Origin: Dehalococcoidales bacterium
GTDB lineage: Bacteria > Chloroflexota > Dehalococcoidia > Dehalococcoidales > RBG-16-60-22
Reading direction: 5' to 3'
Assembly (NCBI GenBank): GCA_016926115.1
Contig: JAFGPF010000036.1
Span: 1 to 28,548, forward strand
Length of the DNA stretch: 28,548 nucleotides
A program made the position numbers and the translations under genes. Below are positions 15,319-23,772 of this stretch, in pieces. The notes beneath the pieces were generated by a model. The model saw only the letters and a program-made list of their open reading frames with translations. It was not told the DNA's origin and made no database searches. Each line of letters starts with the position of its first letter. Within the stretch, counting starts at the first letter, position 1.

Positions 15319-17970
15319 TTACCTTCCGCAGCAGTGCTTGTATTTCTTACCGCTGCCGCAGGGACAGGGGTCATTGCGACCGATCTTCTTACTGCCGGAT
15401 ACAACCTTTTTCTTTTTACCGTCGCCCTGCGAGCCGACCGCCGCCTTGTCCATCGGCGATTCCAGCGGTCTGGCGTTACGCTGTTCAATCCTGACGTGGA
15501 AGATGGCGTGGGCGACGTCGTGCTGGATATATTCTTTCAATTCATCAAACATCCGGTGCCCTTGAATCTTATATGCATCGGTTGATTTCATCTGACGCAT
15601 GGTCTGCCAACTTGCCTGAAGCCGTTCGCGTTCCATAGCCGTCAGGTGCTCCACCCAGAGACGGTCGATTATCTGGAGCATCACCAGCCTCTCCAGCACC
15701 CTCATCTTATCGGCGCCGATATCCTTCTCCCGCTGTTCGTAAAGGAGCGAGGGGAGTTCAAGGAGTTTTTCCTCGATTTCCCGGGACGACATCTGCGCCA
15801 GCGTTTCTTCATTAAGGTCGGACGGCAGCGGCACGACCCGGCTGACATCGGTCACCAGTCCGTGGACATCCCAGTCCTCGTTGAACTGGCCCGACAGTCG
15901 CGCGGCGATGATTCCCTTCATCTCATCGGTGACCATTTTCAGTATGTTGGTCTTGAGGTCAGCGCCGCCGAGGATTTTATTCCGCTCCTCGTAGATAAGC
16001 TCGCGGTGTTTGTTGACGACGTCGTCGTATTCGACCAGATGCTTGCGCATGTCGAAGTGATAGCCCTCGACGCGTTTCTGAACGTCGGTAATGGCGTTGG
16101 TCACCAGCTTGTTTTCGATGGGCGTATTTTCGTCCATGCCCACCCAGCCCATGATACTCTTCATGCGTTCCCCGCCGAAACGCTGCATTATGTCATCTTC
16201 CAGCGAGACGAAGAAACGCGAGTTGCCGGGGTCGCCCTGGCGTCCCGCCCTGCCGCGGAGCTGGTTATCGATACGCCGCGCCTCGTGGCGCTCCGTGCCG
16301 ATGATATGCAGTCCGCCCAACTCGATGATTTTATCGTGCTCCGCCTGCCATTCCTTTTTCCCATCGCTATCGGGGCTGCCGCCCAGGATGATATCCACGC
16401 CGCGTCCCGCCATGTTTGTTGCCACGGTGACCGCCTCCGCCTCCCCGGCATGGGCGATAATCTCCGCTTCCCTGGTGTGTTCCTTGGCGTTGAGCACCTT
16501 GCACGTAATCCCCTGCCGTTTGAGCATGTCGCTCAAATATTCCGATTTCTCGATTGACACGGTGCCTACCAGCACCGGTATTCCCTGCTCGTGTAGTTCC
16601 TTGATTCGCCGTACCACAGCGCGAAACTTGCCTTCCTCCGTGCTGTAAATAAGGTCGGGCAGGTCCTCCCGAATCATCGGCCTGTTGGTGGGAATCTCGG
16701 TGACTTCCAGTTTATATATCTTGTAAAATTCCTCCGCTTCGGTGAGGGCGGTGCCGGTCATGCCCGCCAGCTTCTCGTACATGCGGAAATAATTCTGAAT
16801 GGTGATGGTGGCATAGGTCATCGATTCCCGCTGGACCTTGACGTGCTCCTTGGCTTCGATGGCCTGGTGCAGTCCCTCGGAGTAGCGTCGACCGTACATC
16901 AGGCGACCTGTAAATTCATCGACGATGATGACCTCGCCGTCCTTGACCACGTAGTTGCGGTCTCGCTTGTAGACCATCTGCGCCTTTAGGGCGTTGTCCA
17001 GATAACGCGTCAGTGCCTGGTTCTCCGGGTCGTATAAGTTAGGCGACTTCAGCAGTCCCTCGCGCTTGAGCATCCTCTCCATGTTGCTGATGCCCTCGTC
17101 GGTGAGGTTTACCGTGCGCGACTTCAGTTCGACCGTATAGTCTGCTTCTTCCCGCAGGCGGGGCACCAGACGGGCGAATACCCCGTATACCTCCCCGGAC
17201 TCCTCCGCCTGACCGCTGATAATGAGCGGTGTGCGGGCTTCATCGATGAGGAGATTGTCCACCTCGTCGACTATCGAGTAGTGCAGGGGACGCTGGACAC
17301 ACCGGGAAAGGTCCGTCACCATGTTGTCCCGCAGGTAATCGAAGCCGAACTCGCTACTGGTGCCGTAGGTGACATCCGCCTGATAAGCCTCTTTACGGGA
17401 GATAGGCTTGAAATGGGGCCATCTTGAGTCTTCCGGTTTTTCAGAAGTGAAATCGGGGTCGTAAATGCGGGCGGGGGTATGCTCGTCCGGGTTCTGCATC
17501 GGGTAAATACTTGCCACGCTTACCCCCAGGGCGTGATATACGGGCGCCATCCAGTAGGGGTCACGCCGCGCCAGGTAATCGTTCACCGTGGACAGGTGGA
17601 CTCCCTTGCCGGTCAGCGAGTTGAGGTAAAGCGGCAGGGTAGCCACCAGAGTCTTGCCTTCGCCGGTCCTCATTTCGGCGATTTTCCCCAGGTGCAGCGT
17701 CACGCCGCCCAGAAGCTGGACGTCGTAGTGGCGCTGTCCGATGGTACGCACGGCGGCTTCTCGCACGGCGGCGAAAGCCTCGGGCAGCAGGTCGTCGAGC
17801 TTGGCGCCATCCTTGAGCCTCGCCCTGAACTCGTCTGTCTTGGCGCGGAGCTCGGCGTCGGTGAGTTTCTTGAACTCCGGCTCCAGCTCATTGACACGGT
17901 CGACCCTGGGCTGTAGCCGTTTCAGCTCTTTTTCATTGGAATCGAATAAACCGCTGAATAACTTAACCAT
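15319..17970 (-). CDS. secA: Protein translocase ATPase SecA
   Basis: SecA drives preprotein export through SecYEG using ATP. The 883-residue protein has Walker A as GEGKT (103-107) in IAEMRTGEGKTLVATLPLYL, Walker B in DEVDNLLIDEARTPLI, helicase motifs such as NMAGRGVDIILGG and RGRAGRQGD, the preprotein cross-linking domain and helical scaffold, and the C-terminal zinc-binding tail CPCGSGKKYKHCCG, which binds SecB or ribosomes in characterised members. Length and motif set are normal. Its ATG overlaps the preceding small gene by 8 bases, so expression is coupled to the prs-led operon. Confidence 0.98.
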   Translation of the reverse strand: MVKLFSGLFDSNEKELKRLQPRVDRVNELEPEFKKLTDAELRAKTDEFRARLKDGAKLDDLLPEAFAAVREAAVRTIGQRHYDVQLLGGVTLHLGKIAEMRTGEGKTLVATLPLYLNSLTGKGVHLSTVNDYLARRDPYWMAPVYHALGVSVASIYPMQNPDEHTPARIYDPDFTSEKPEDSRWPHFKPISRKEAYQADVTYGTSSEFGFDYLRDNMVTDLSRCVQRPLHYSIVDEVDNLLIDEARTPLIISGQAEESGEVYGVFARLVPRLREEADYTVELKSRTVNLTDEGISNMERMLKREGLLKSPNLYDPENQALTRYLDNALKAQMVYKRDRNYVVKDGEVIIVDEFTGRLMYGRRYSEGLHQAIEAKEHVKVQRESMTYATITIQNYFRMYEKLAGMTGTALTEAEEFYKIYKLEVTEIPTNRPMIREDLPDLIYSTEEGKFRAVVRRIKELHEQGIPVLVGTVSIEKSEYLSDMLKRQGITCKVLNAKEHTREAEIIAHAGEAEAVTVATNMAGRGVDIILGGSPDSDGKKEWQAEHDKIIELGGLHIIGTERHEARRIDNQLRGRAGRQGDPGNSRFFVSLEDDIMQRFGGERMKSIMGWVGMDENTPIENKLVTNAITDVQKRVEGYHFDMRKHLVEYDDVVNKHRELIYEERNKILGGADLKTNILKMVTDEMKGIIAARLSGQFNEDWDVHGLVTDVSRVVPLPSDLNEETLAQMSSREIEEKLLELPSLLYEQREKDIGADKMRVLERLVMLQIIDRLWVEHLTAMERERLQASWQTMRQMKSTDAYKIQGHRMFDELKEYIQHDVAHAIFHVRIEQRNARPLESPMDKAAVGSQGDGKKKKVVSGSKKIGRNDPCPCGSGKKYKHCCGR

Positions 17971-18193
17971 CTTTATCGTTTATAATCAGTTCCCTGGCTT
18001 TATCCGCCAGAGAAGCAAGAACCATAATTTTCACTTCAGCCATGCCGTCCACGGTGAACATGTGCACCGAGGGCGCAGCATTTGACTTCAGGAAGCACGG
18101 TATATCATAGCTTTCCAGTAAACTCCTGATAACCTGCGCCTCCATATCATTCTGGGCTTTATAGACCTCTACCAGTTTATCTTCTTTACTCAA
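17963..18193 (-). CDS. DUF2007-like putative signal-transducing protein
   Basis: This is a small single-domain protein of 76 residues. LVEVYKAQNDMEAQVIRSLLESYDIPCFLKSNAAP followed by AEVKIMVLASLADKARELI matches the DUF2007 pattern of a short alpha-beta domain that resembles a signalling or ACT-like domain; no function is established. I take TTG 18193 as the start: the conserved domain begins there, GGGAG sits 6 bases upstream, and an earlier ATG at 18244 would extend it 51 bases further into prs. It overlaps prs by 8 bases and secA by 8 bases, so it is coupled to both neighbours. Confidence 0.75.
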   Translation of the reverse strand: MSKEDKLVEVYKAQNDMEAQVIRSLLESYDIPCFLKSNAAPSVHMFTVDGMAEVKIMVLASLADKARELIINDKDG

Positions 18194-19124
18194 ACATGGC
18201 TCCCACAGACTGCCCGGTATGAATGCGCTTGATAGCCTCGCCAAGCAGCGGTGCTATCGGCAATACGGTTATCTTGTCTATTCTCTTGTTATCCGGCACG
18301 GGTACGGTATCGGTTACGACCACTTCTTTCACCGGACAGGCGGCTATTCTTTCTATGGCCGGTCCGGAGAATATGGGGTGCGTGCAGCAGGAATGCACTT
18401 CCAGCGCGCCGCGCTCGAGGAGAGTGGAAACGACACCTACCAGCGAGCCGGCGGTATCGATTTCGTCGTCCACGGTGACGGCTACTTTGCCCTTGACGTC
18501 GCCGATTACGTTCAGCGTTTCGGTCTTATCGTCATTACCTAGCCGTCTTTTTTCCATGATGGCCAGGGGAGCATTAAGCATAGCTCCCAGGTCGCGGGCA
18601 CGTTTGGTGGCACCGATATCGCTGGCGACTACCACCATATCGTTATAAGCTTTATTTATAAAGTAATTGCCCAAAATTTTCAGGGCCGTAAGTTCATCTA
18701 CGGGGATATTGAAGAAACCCTGAATCTGCGCCGCGTGCAGGTCCACGGTTAATACCCGGCCGGCGCCGGCGACGGTCACCAGGTCCGCCACCAGCTTGGC
18801 GGTGATGGGTACGCGGGGCTGGTCTTTTTTATCCGTGCGCCCGTACCCGTAATAGGGTATCACCGCCGTAATCCTGCCCGCCGAAGCCCTCTTCAGGGCA
18901 TCGAGCATAATCAGGAGTTCCACCAGGTTATCGTTGACCGGAGACGAGATTGGCTGGATGACAAAAGCATCACGCTGGCGGACGTTCTCCAGTATCTGAA
19001 CGAAAGTATTTTCGTTGCTGAACTGCCTTATGTCACATTTACCCACGTGGATTCCCAGATACTCCGCGATTGCCTGAGCCAGGGCCGGATGCGCCCTGCC
19101 GCATAATATCTTCAGTTCGTCCAT
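18186..19124 (-). CDS. prs: Ribose-phosphate pyrophosphokinase (PRPP synthetase)
   Basis: Prs makes PRPP from ribose 5-phosphate and ATP for nucleotide, histidine and tryptophan synthesis. The 312-residue length is typical. The PRPP-family motif is VAVTVDDEIDTAGS (canonical members usually read VDDMIDTGGT), and the hallmarks RIxAVIPYYGYGRTDKKDQPRVPITAKLVADLV and VDLHAAQIQGFF are present. It is the first gene of the leftward operon that continues into DUF2007-like and secA. GAGGAGA lies 9-10 bases before the ATG. The extended -10 promoter at 19167-19175 lies about 43 bases upstream. Confidence 0.97.
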   Translation of the reverse strand: MDELKILCGRAHPALAQAIAEYLGIHVGKCDIRQFSNENTFVQILENVRQRDAFVIQPISSPVNDNLVELLIMLDALKRASAGRITAVIPYYGYGRTDKKDQPRVPITAKLVADLVTVAGAGRVLTVDLHAAQIQGFFNIPVDELTALKILGNYFINKAYNDMVVVASDIGATKRARDLGAMLNAPLAIMEKRRLGNDDKTETLNVIGDVKGKVAVTVDDEIDTAGSLVGVVSTLLERGALEVHSCCTHPIFSGPAIERIAACPVKEVVVTDTVPVPDNKRIDKITVLPIAPLLGEAIKRIHTGQSVGAMFE

Positions 19125-19166
19125 GAGTAAAAATCTCCTCTCGCCGTATTACCTGCCTGCACCAAT

Positions 19167-19175
19167 ATTATAGCA
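19167..19175 (-). promoter_or_regulatory. Extended -10 promoter for the prs-secA operon
   Basis: On the minus strand TGC-TATAAT reads from 19175 to 19167, a perfect -10 with the TGn extension, but no good -35 lies at the proper distance. It would start transcription near 19160, giving a leader of about 36 bases before prs. Confidence 0.5.
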
Positions 19176-19245
19176 CTAATAAGCAGTATCCTCACCCCTT
19201 TGAAATACGGATTTTGCCCCTTTATACCCGTTTATATATGGAGAA

Positions 19246-19302
19246 GGACGGCGGGACAAGCAGAGAATGAAACGGGGCGGCAGGGTGGGAATAGATATAA
19301 AC
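19246..19302 (+). repeat. Dispersed intergenic repeat, copy C
   Basis: This copy reads GACGGCGGGACAAGC, then AGAGAATGAAACGGGGCGGC and the core AGGGTGGGAATAGATAT (19282-19298), followed by AAACC. The core matches copy A exactly over 17 nt, and its GACGG-GGG-CAAGC lead matches the lead in copy B. It lies between prs and the 3' end of the exonuclease gene. Confidence 0.6.
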
Positions 19303-19324
19303 CGAGGGGGGAACAAGAGGGACG

Positions 19325-19813
19325 TCAGAGCAGCATGTCCTTGAGGGTCTTGAGGTTGACCACGTCTTCTTTGTTGTATTCCAGAAGCGTATTCAGGGCA
19401 TTAAGGTCAAATGATTCCACATACTTCCACCACAGTTTAACGGCTTCCCATCCGTTCACTTCCGTGAGTTTCCGGTTTATTCCCAGTTGCCGCTCGACGG
19501 CCTTAAGTCCGCCTTTCAGATTGCATCTCCAGCAATCATACATCAGGTCTCGATGAGGATAGAGTTCCGCCAGGTTCACGCCGTGTTTAAGGTGAATAAA
19601 CGGGAGGTCGAACCTGCTGCCGTTATAGGTATAAATGATGTCTACGTCTTTCAGGGCATCCAGGATACTGTATGAGGCTATGTCACGACCGACTAACTGT
19701 ACAAGGTCGGTCTTTTTACCACGACAAAAATGAATACCAACAACGGTAATTTCACAGTCGGTCGGAGAAAGACCGGTGGTTTCTATATCCAGATACGCTT
19801 CTGTGCTCGGCAT
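19325..19813 (-). CDS. RNase H-fold 3'-5' exonuclease (YprB-like)
   Basis: This is a 162-residue exonuclease of the RNase H-like superfamily. The DEDD-type acidic motifs are visible: LDIETTGLSP near the N-terminus, IYTYNGSRFDLPFI in the middle, and LNTLLEYNKEDVVNLKTL near the C-terminus (the YxxxD form). It also has a CWRCNLKGGLKAVERQLG block typical of the YprB-like branch. Likely a DNA or RNA 3'-5' exonuclease; substrate unknown. It follows glyA with a 35-base gap in the same direction, and GAGG lies a few bases before its ATG. Confidence 0.8.
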   Translation of the reverse strand: MPSTEAYLDIETTGLSPTDCEITVVGIHFCRGKKTDLVQLVGRDIASYSILDALKDVDIIYTYNGSRFDLPFIHLKHGVNLAELYPHRDLMYDCWRCNLKGGLKAVERQLGINRKLTEVNGWEAVKLWWKYVESFDLNALNTLLEYNKEDVVNLKTLKDMLL

Positions 19814-19848
19814 TTGCCTCTATTTACGGCGGGAGTTCAGAACTGTGA

Positions 19849-21093
19849 TTATTCGATAACCCCGGGCACGGGAAAGCGGCGGCACATCTCCGCTACTTCC
19901 TGCCTGACTTCTTCCCGGACTTTATCACTGTCCGGGTTGTTAATCACTTTAACGATAAACGCGGCTATTTGCTTCATCTCTTCCTTGCCCAATCCACGGG
20001 TGGTCACGGCGGGCGTGCCGAGCCGTATACCGCTGGTTACGCGCGGCGGACGCGAGTCGAACGGTATGGCGTTTTTATTAATGACGATGCCCGCCATCCC
20101 CAGTATGCTCTCCGCCTGCCGTCCGGTTACCGCCGTTTTGGAAAGGTCCACCAGCATCAGGTGATTATCCGTGCCACCCGATACCAGGCGGAGTCCCAGC
20201 CTCTGCAACTCGGTAGCCAGCGTCAGGGCATTCTCCAGAATCGCCCGCTGGTAATCGACGAATTCCGGCTGCATGGCTTCGTAGAGAGCCACCGCCTTGG
20301 CGGCGACGGCATGCATCAGGGGCTTGCCCTGCGCCTCCGGGAAAACGGCATTATCGACGGCTCTGGCGAGTTCTTTCCTGCATAATATAATGCCGCCGCT
20401 GGTGCCCCGCAGGGTCTTGTGCGTGGTAGAAGTGACGATATCGGCGTACGGGACGGGGGTGGGGTGCAGTCCGGCGGCAACCATGCCGGCGATATGCGCC
20501 ATGTCCACCATGAGCTTCGCCCCTACCGAATCGGCGATAAAGCGGAACCGCTCGAAGTCGATAATCCGGGGATAAGCCGTGGCCCCGGTGACAATCAGCT
20601 TCGGCTTGTGTTCCTTCGCCAGCCGTTCCACCGCCGGGTAATCGATACGCTCCGTTTCCTTGTTTACCTCGTAGTGCCTGAAGTTATACGACTTGCCGGA
20701 AAAGGTAACCGGAGAGCCGTGGGTCAAATGTCCGCCGTGCGCCAGGTCCATCGCCATTACGTTGTCGCCGTATTTAAGCAGGGCGAAGTAAGCAGCCATG
20801 TTCGCCGCCGAGCCGCTGTGGGGCTGAACGTTGGCGTGCTCGGCGTGGAAGAGGTCTTTAGCCCGTTGAATCGCCAGCTCCTCGATGGTATCCATGTTCT
20901 CGCAGCCGCCATAGTAACGATTACCCGGATAGCCCTCGGCGTACTTATAGGTCAGGAACGAGCCCTGGGCTTCCAGCACCGCCGGGCTGGTATAGTTCTC
21001 CGAGGCGATAAGGTTCAGCGTTTCCTTCTGCCGCTTTCTGTCAGCCTCAAGGATGCCGGCTATTTCCGGGTCGATATGCTCTAAGAAACTCAT
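19849..21093 (-). CDS. glyA: Serine hydroxymethyltransferase
   Basis: GlyA interconverts serine and glycine with transfer of a one-carbon unit to tetrahydrofolate, using PLP. The 414-residue protein matches the family throughout: [30 protein letters not shown] motif (here [21 protein letters not shown]), [11 protein letters not shown], and [18 protein letters not shown], whose Lys forms the PLP Schiff base. AGGAGAGAG precedes the ATG by about 7 bases. It is expressed leftward from a near-perfect promoter that diverges from pyrG. The one-carbon units it makes feed purine and thymidylate synthesis, in keeping with PRPP and CTP enzymes nearby. Confidence 0.98.
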   Translation of the reverse strand: MSFLEHIDPEIAGILEADRKRQKETLNLIASENYTSPAVLEAQGSFLTYKYAEGYPGNRYYGGCENMDTIEELAIQRAKDLFHAEHANVQPHSGSAANMAAYFALLKYGDNVMAMDLAHGGHLTHGSPVTFSGKSYNFRHYEVNKETERIDYPAVERLAKEHKPKLIVTGATAYPRIIDFERFRFIADSVGAKLMVDMAHIAGMVAAGLHPTPVPYADIVTSTTHKTLRGTSGGIILCRKELARAVDNAVFPEAQGKPLMHAVAAKAVALYEAMQPEFVDYQRAILENALTLATELQRLGLRLVSGGTDNHLMLVDLSKTAVTGRQAESILGMAGIVINKNAIPFDSRPPRVTSGIRLGTPAVTTRGLGKEEMKQIAAFIVKVINNPDSDKVREEVRQEVAEMCRRFPVPGVIE

Positions 21094-21135
21094 CTGTAAT
21101 CTCTCTCCTGGAGGGGTAAATCATACTTCGTACAT

Positions 21136-21164
21136 AGTCTACACTGGCGCCTAGAGAGTGTCAA
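21136..21164 (-). promoter_or_regulatory. Leftward sigma-70 promoter of glyA
   Basis: On the minus strand TTGACA (21164-21159) and TAGACT (21141-21136) are 17 bp apart. Transcription would start near 21129, about 36 bases before the glyA ATG. Confidence 0.65.
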
Positions 21165-21205
21165 TTTCAACCCGGGCGAAATTTTACCGAAGGGGTATAC
21201 ACCAC

Positions 21206-21234
21206 TTGACAAAGCAAAAACGCCTCCCTATAAT
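21206..21234 (+). promoter_or_regulatory. Rightward consensus sigma-70 promoter of pyrG
   Basis: TTGACA (21206-21211) and TATAAT (21229-21234) are separated by 17 bp, a perfect consensus. Start of transcription would be near 21241, giving a leader of about 160 bases before pyrG. A run of five C follows within the first few transcribed bases. Confidence 0.8.
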
Positions 21235-21240
21235 AAAAAG

Positions 21241-21399
21241 AAACCCCCACTTGTTTGATGGTCTTTTCCTATTTCTATTGAAAATAGTGCAAATATATAT
21301 TCGTGAGGCACTGTAAACAATTCCCGTTCAGGTTTCCTAATAGACTCCCGGAGATAAGGCTGGAAGTTTTCCAGATTTTATAGAGTTTGGTACTCGTAT
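21241..21399 (+). promoter_or_regulatory. Long pyrG leader with two small hairpins
   Basis: The leader is about 160 nt. It contains CCCCC at 21244-21248, an AT-rich stem CTATTT/AAATAG (21269-21274/21282-21287), and a stem CTGGAA/TTCCAG (21360-21365/21369-21374) followed by ATTTTAT. No strong Shine-Dalgarno lies before the ATG at 21400. The leader could carry CTP-responsive control, which is inference. Confidence 0.35.
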
Positions 21400-23034
21400 A
21401 TGCCGAAGTATATCTTTGTAACCGGAGGCGTGGTAAGTTCCGTAGGGAAAGGAATCGCCGTCGCCTCAATCGGTAACATCCTGAAAAGCCGACAGGTCAC
21501 CGTCGCCGTCCAGAAACTCGACCCGTATTTAAACGTCGACCCCGGCACGATGTCCCCCTACCAGCATGGCGAGGTGTTCGTCACCAGAGACGGCGCGGAA
21601 ACGGACCTCGACCTGGGCAACTACGAACGGTTTATCGACGCCGAGACCACGGCGGACTCCAACGTTACTTCGGGTCAGATTTACAGCACCCTTATCGCCA
21701 AGGAAAGACACGGCGACTTCCTGGGAGGCACCATACAAATTGTTCCCCACCTCACTAACGAAATTAAAGGCAGGTTTAAAACACTGGCGGAAAAATCGGG
21801 GGCGGACGTAATTCTCATCGAAGTCGGCGGCACCGTGGGCGACATCGAAGGCCAGCCGTTCCTGGAAGCCATACGCCAGATGAGGAACGACGTCGGCAGG
21901 AACAATGTGCTTTATATACACGTCACCTTTCTCCCCTACCTTAATTCCACCGGAGAACTGAAGACCAAGCCCACCCAGCACAGCGTCAACGAATTAAGGC
22001 GCATCGGTATCCAGCCCGATATTATTATCTGCCGCAGCGACCACCCCATCTCCGAGGGGATTACGGATAAGATATCGCTCTTCTGTGATGTGGACAAGCA
22101 GGCGGTCATTCCCCTGCCCACCGTGGACACTATCTACGAAATCCCCCTGATGCTCGAGGAGTGCGGACTGGGACAGCTTATCGTCAAGAAGCTGGATATT
22201 AAAGCACGCAAGGCGAACCTGCGGGAGTGGCAGGGACTGGTGGAGCACATCAAGACACCACGCGAACCGGTGAATATCGCCCTCGTCGGCAAATACGTTG
22301 AGCTTAATGACGCCTATTTTTCCGTACGCGAGGCGCTGTACCATGCGGCGCTGTATCACAACAGAGAACTCGAGCTTTTATGGGTGCACTCCGAGGACCT
22401 CGACAATAACGATGCGGACAGCCTGTTACGCACGGCGCAGGGAATAATCGTTCCCGGCGGTTTCGGGGAGAGGGGCATAGAAGGCAAGATAGAGGCGGCA
22501 AAATATGCCCGGGAAAATAAGATAGCCTACCTGGGACTGTGCCTGGGACTGCACGTCATGGTAATCGAGTTCGCCCGCCACATCTTCAATAGCGATGAGC
22601 CAAATTCCACCGAGTTCAACCCATCCACGCCTTACCCGGTCATCGACCTGCTGCCGGAACAGAAGCATATCAAGGACAAGGGGGCCACGATGCGCCTGGG
22701 CAATTATCCGTGCAAGCTCATCGACAGCAGCCGCGCCGCCAGGGCTTACGGTAAAGATTTGGTACAGGAACGCCACCGGCACCGCTTTGAATTCAACAAC
22801 GAGTACCGCGAGCAACTCCACAAAGCGGGCTTGAATTACAGCGGCGTTTCCCCCGACGACAAGTTGGTGGAAATCTGCGAACTCGCTGACCACCCCTGGA
22901 TGGTCAGCTGCCAGTTCCACCCCGAATTCCTCTCACGTCCGGGTCGCCCCCACCCACTCTTCCGCGACTTTGTAGGCGTGGCTAAAGATATCCTGCGCGA
23001 AGGCGCGCAGCCCCCGCTACCTCTTTCAACCTAA
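21400..23034 (+). CDS. pyrG: CTP synthase
   Basis: PyrG converts UTP to CTP with ATP and glutamine. The 544-residue protein has the N-terminal synthase domain starting KYIFVTGGVVSSVGKGI with its nucleotide-binding loop and DPYLNVDPGTMSPYQHGEVFVT, and the C-terminal class I glutamine amidotransferase domain with IVPGGFGERGIEGK, the nucleophile in LGLCLGLHVMVIEFAR, and HPEFLSRPGRPHPLF carrying the His-Glu pair. It starts at ATG 21400 after a long leader and strong promoter. The next gene is 17 bases downstream and likely co-transcribed. Confidence 0.98.
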   Translation: MPKYIFVTGGVVSSVGKGIAVASIGNILKSRQVTVAVQKLDPYLNVDPGTMSPYQHGEVFVTRDGAETDLDLGNYERFIDAETTADSNVTSGQIYSTLIAKERHGDFLGGTIQIVPHLTNEIKGRFKTLAEKSGADVILIEVGGTVGDIEGQPFLEAIRQMRNDVGRNNVLYIHVTFLPYLNSTGELKTKPTQHSVNELRRIGIQPDIIICRSDHPISEGITDKISLFCDVDKQAVIPLPTVDTIYEIPLMLEECGLGQLIVKKLDIKARKANLREWQGLVEHIKTPREPVNIALVGKYVELNDAYFSVREALYHAALYHNRELELLWVHSEDLDNNDADSLLRTAQGIIVPGGFGERGIEGKIEAAKYARENKIAYLGLCLGLHVMVIEFARHIFNSDEPNSTEFNPSTPYPVIDLLPEQKHIKDKGATMRLGNYPCKLIDSSRAARAYGKDLVQERHRHRFEFNNEYREQLHKAGLNYSGVSPDDKLVEICELADHPWMVSCQFHPEFLSRPGRPHPLFRDFVGVAKDILREGAQPPLPLST

Positions 23035-23051
23035 ATTAAGAGGAGGACCTT

Positions 23052-23708
23052 ATGCAAATATTTCTGGATACCGCCAATGTCGAAGAAATCAGAAAAGCCG
23101 CCCGGCTGGGCATTATCAGCGGGGTTACCACCAATCCCTCGCTCCTGTCCAAGGAAGCGACGTCCGACTACGAGACCGTAACCAAGAAAATATGCTCTAT
23201 CGTCAGCGGGCCCGTATCCGCAGAAGTGCTCTCGGAAGACGCCGACGGCATGATAAAGGAAGCGCGTGCCAAGGCGGCCTGGGCGCCCAACGTCAATATC
23301 AAGATACCCATTACCGCCGACGGGCTTCAGGCGACCTCCGTCTTGAGCAAGGAAGGCCTAAAAATCAATATGACGCTCTGCTTCTCGGCGAACCAGGCTC
23401 TCCTCGGGGCAGTAGCCGGGGCGACGTACGTCAGTATCTTCATCGGCAGGCTGGACGACGCCGGTAACGACGGTATGCAAGTGGTCGAAGATACCATCGC
23501 CATACTCGATAACTACCCGGAACTGGACGCCCAGGTAATCGCCGCTAGTATCCGGCACCCGATGCACTGTACGCAAGCCGCCCTGATAGGCGCGGATATC
23601 GCCACGGTCCCCTATAAAGTGCTCATGCAGATGATGCAGCACCCGATGACCGATGTCGGCATTAAACGTTTCCTCGCCGACTGGGAAAGTGTGGCAAAGA
23701 AAAAATAA
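23052..23708 (+). CDS. fsa: Transaldolase-like / fructose-6-phosphate aldolase (FSA/TalC type)
   Basis: This is a 218-residue small transaldolase of the FSA/TalC branch, a Schiff-base aldolase acting on fructose 6-phosphate or serving as transaldolase in the pentose phosphate pathway. [35 protein letters not shown] and [13 protein letters not shown] (with the catalytic Lys) followed by [31 protein letters not shown] are family signatures. Which activity dominates cannot be told by eye. GAGGAGG precedes the ATG. It sits between pyrG and rho. Confidence 0.93.
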   Translation: MQIFLDTANVEEIRKAARLGIISGVTTNPSLLSKEATSDYETVTKKICSIVSGPVSAEVLSEDADGMIKEARAKAAWAPNVNIKIPITADGLQATSVLSKEGLKINMTLCFSANQALLGAVAGATYVSIFIGRLDDAGNDGMQVVEDTIAILDNYPELDAQVIAASIRHPMHCTQAALIGADIATVPYKVLMQMMQHPMTDVGIKRFLADWESVAKKK

Positions 23709-23772
23709 TAAATCAGAAAGGCAACAATACCCATTCCTGTCCGGGGAGACGGGATGAGAGTGAGGTGGAAAC

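Larger units (their letters stand above)
19125..19324. other. Non-coding region between prs and the exonuclease gene
   Basis: About 200 bases with no gene. The left part is the prs promoter and leader; the right part is dispersed repeat copy C. I see no clear terminator in it. Confidence 0.5.
21094..21399. other. Divergent glyA/pyrG control region
   Basis: 306 bases with no gene. It holds a leftward promoter, a rightward promoter and the pyrG leader. The two -35 boxes are 41 bp apart. No riboswitch that I can name and no tRNA are seen. Confidence 0.6.

Noticed and set aside
15646..16557. A 303-codon plus-strand frame inside secA
   Set aside because: It is antisense to clear SecA sequence; no domain or start signal.
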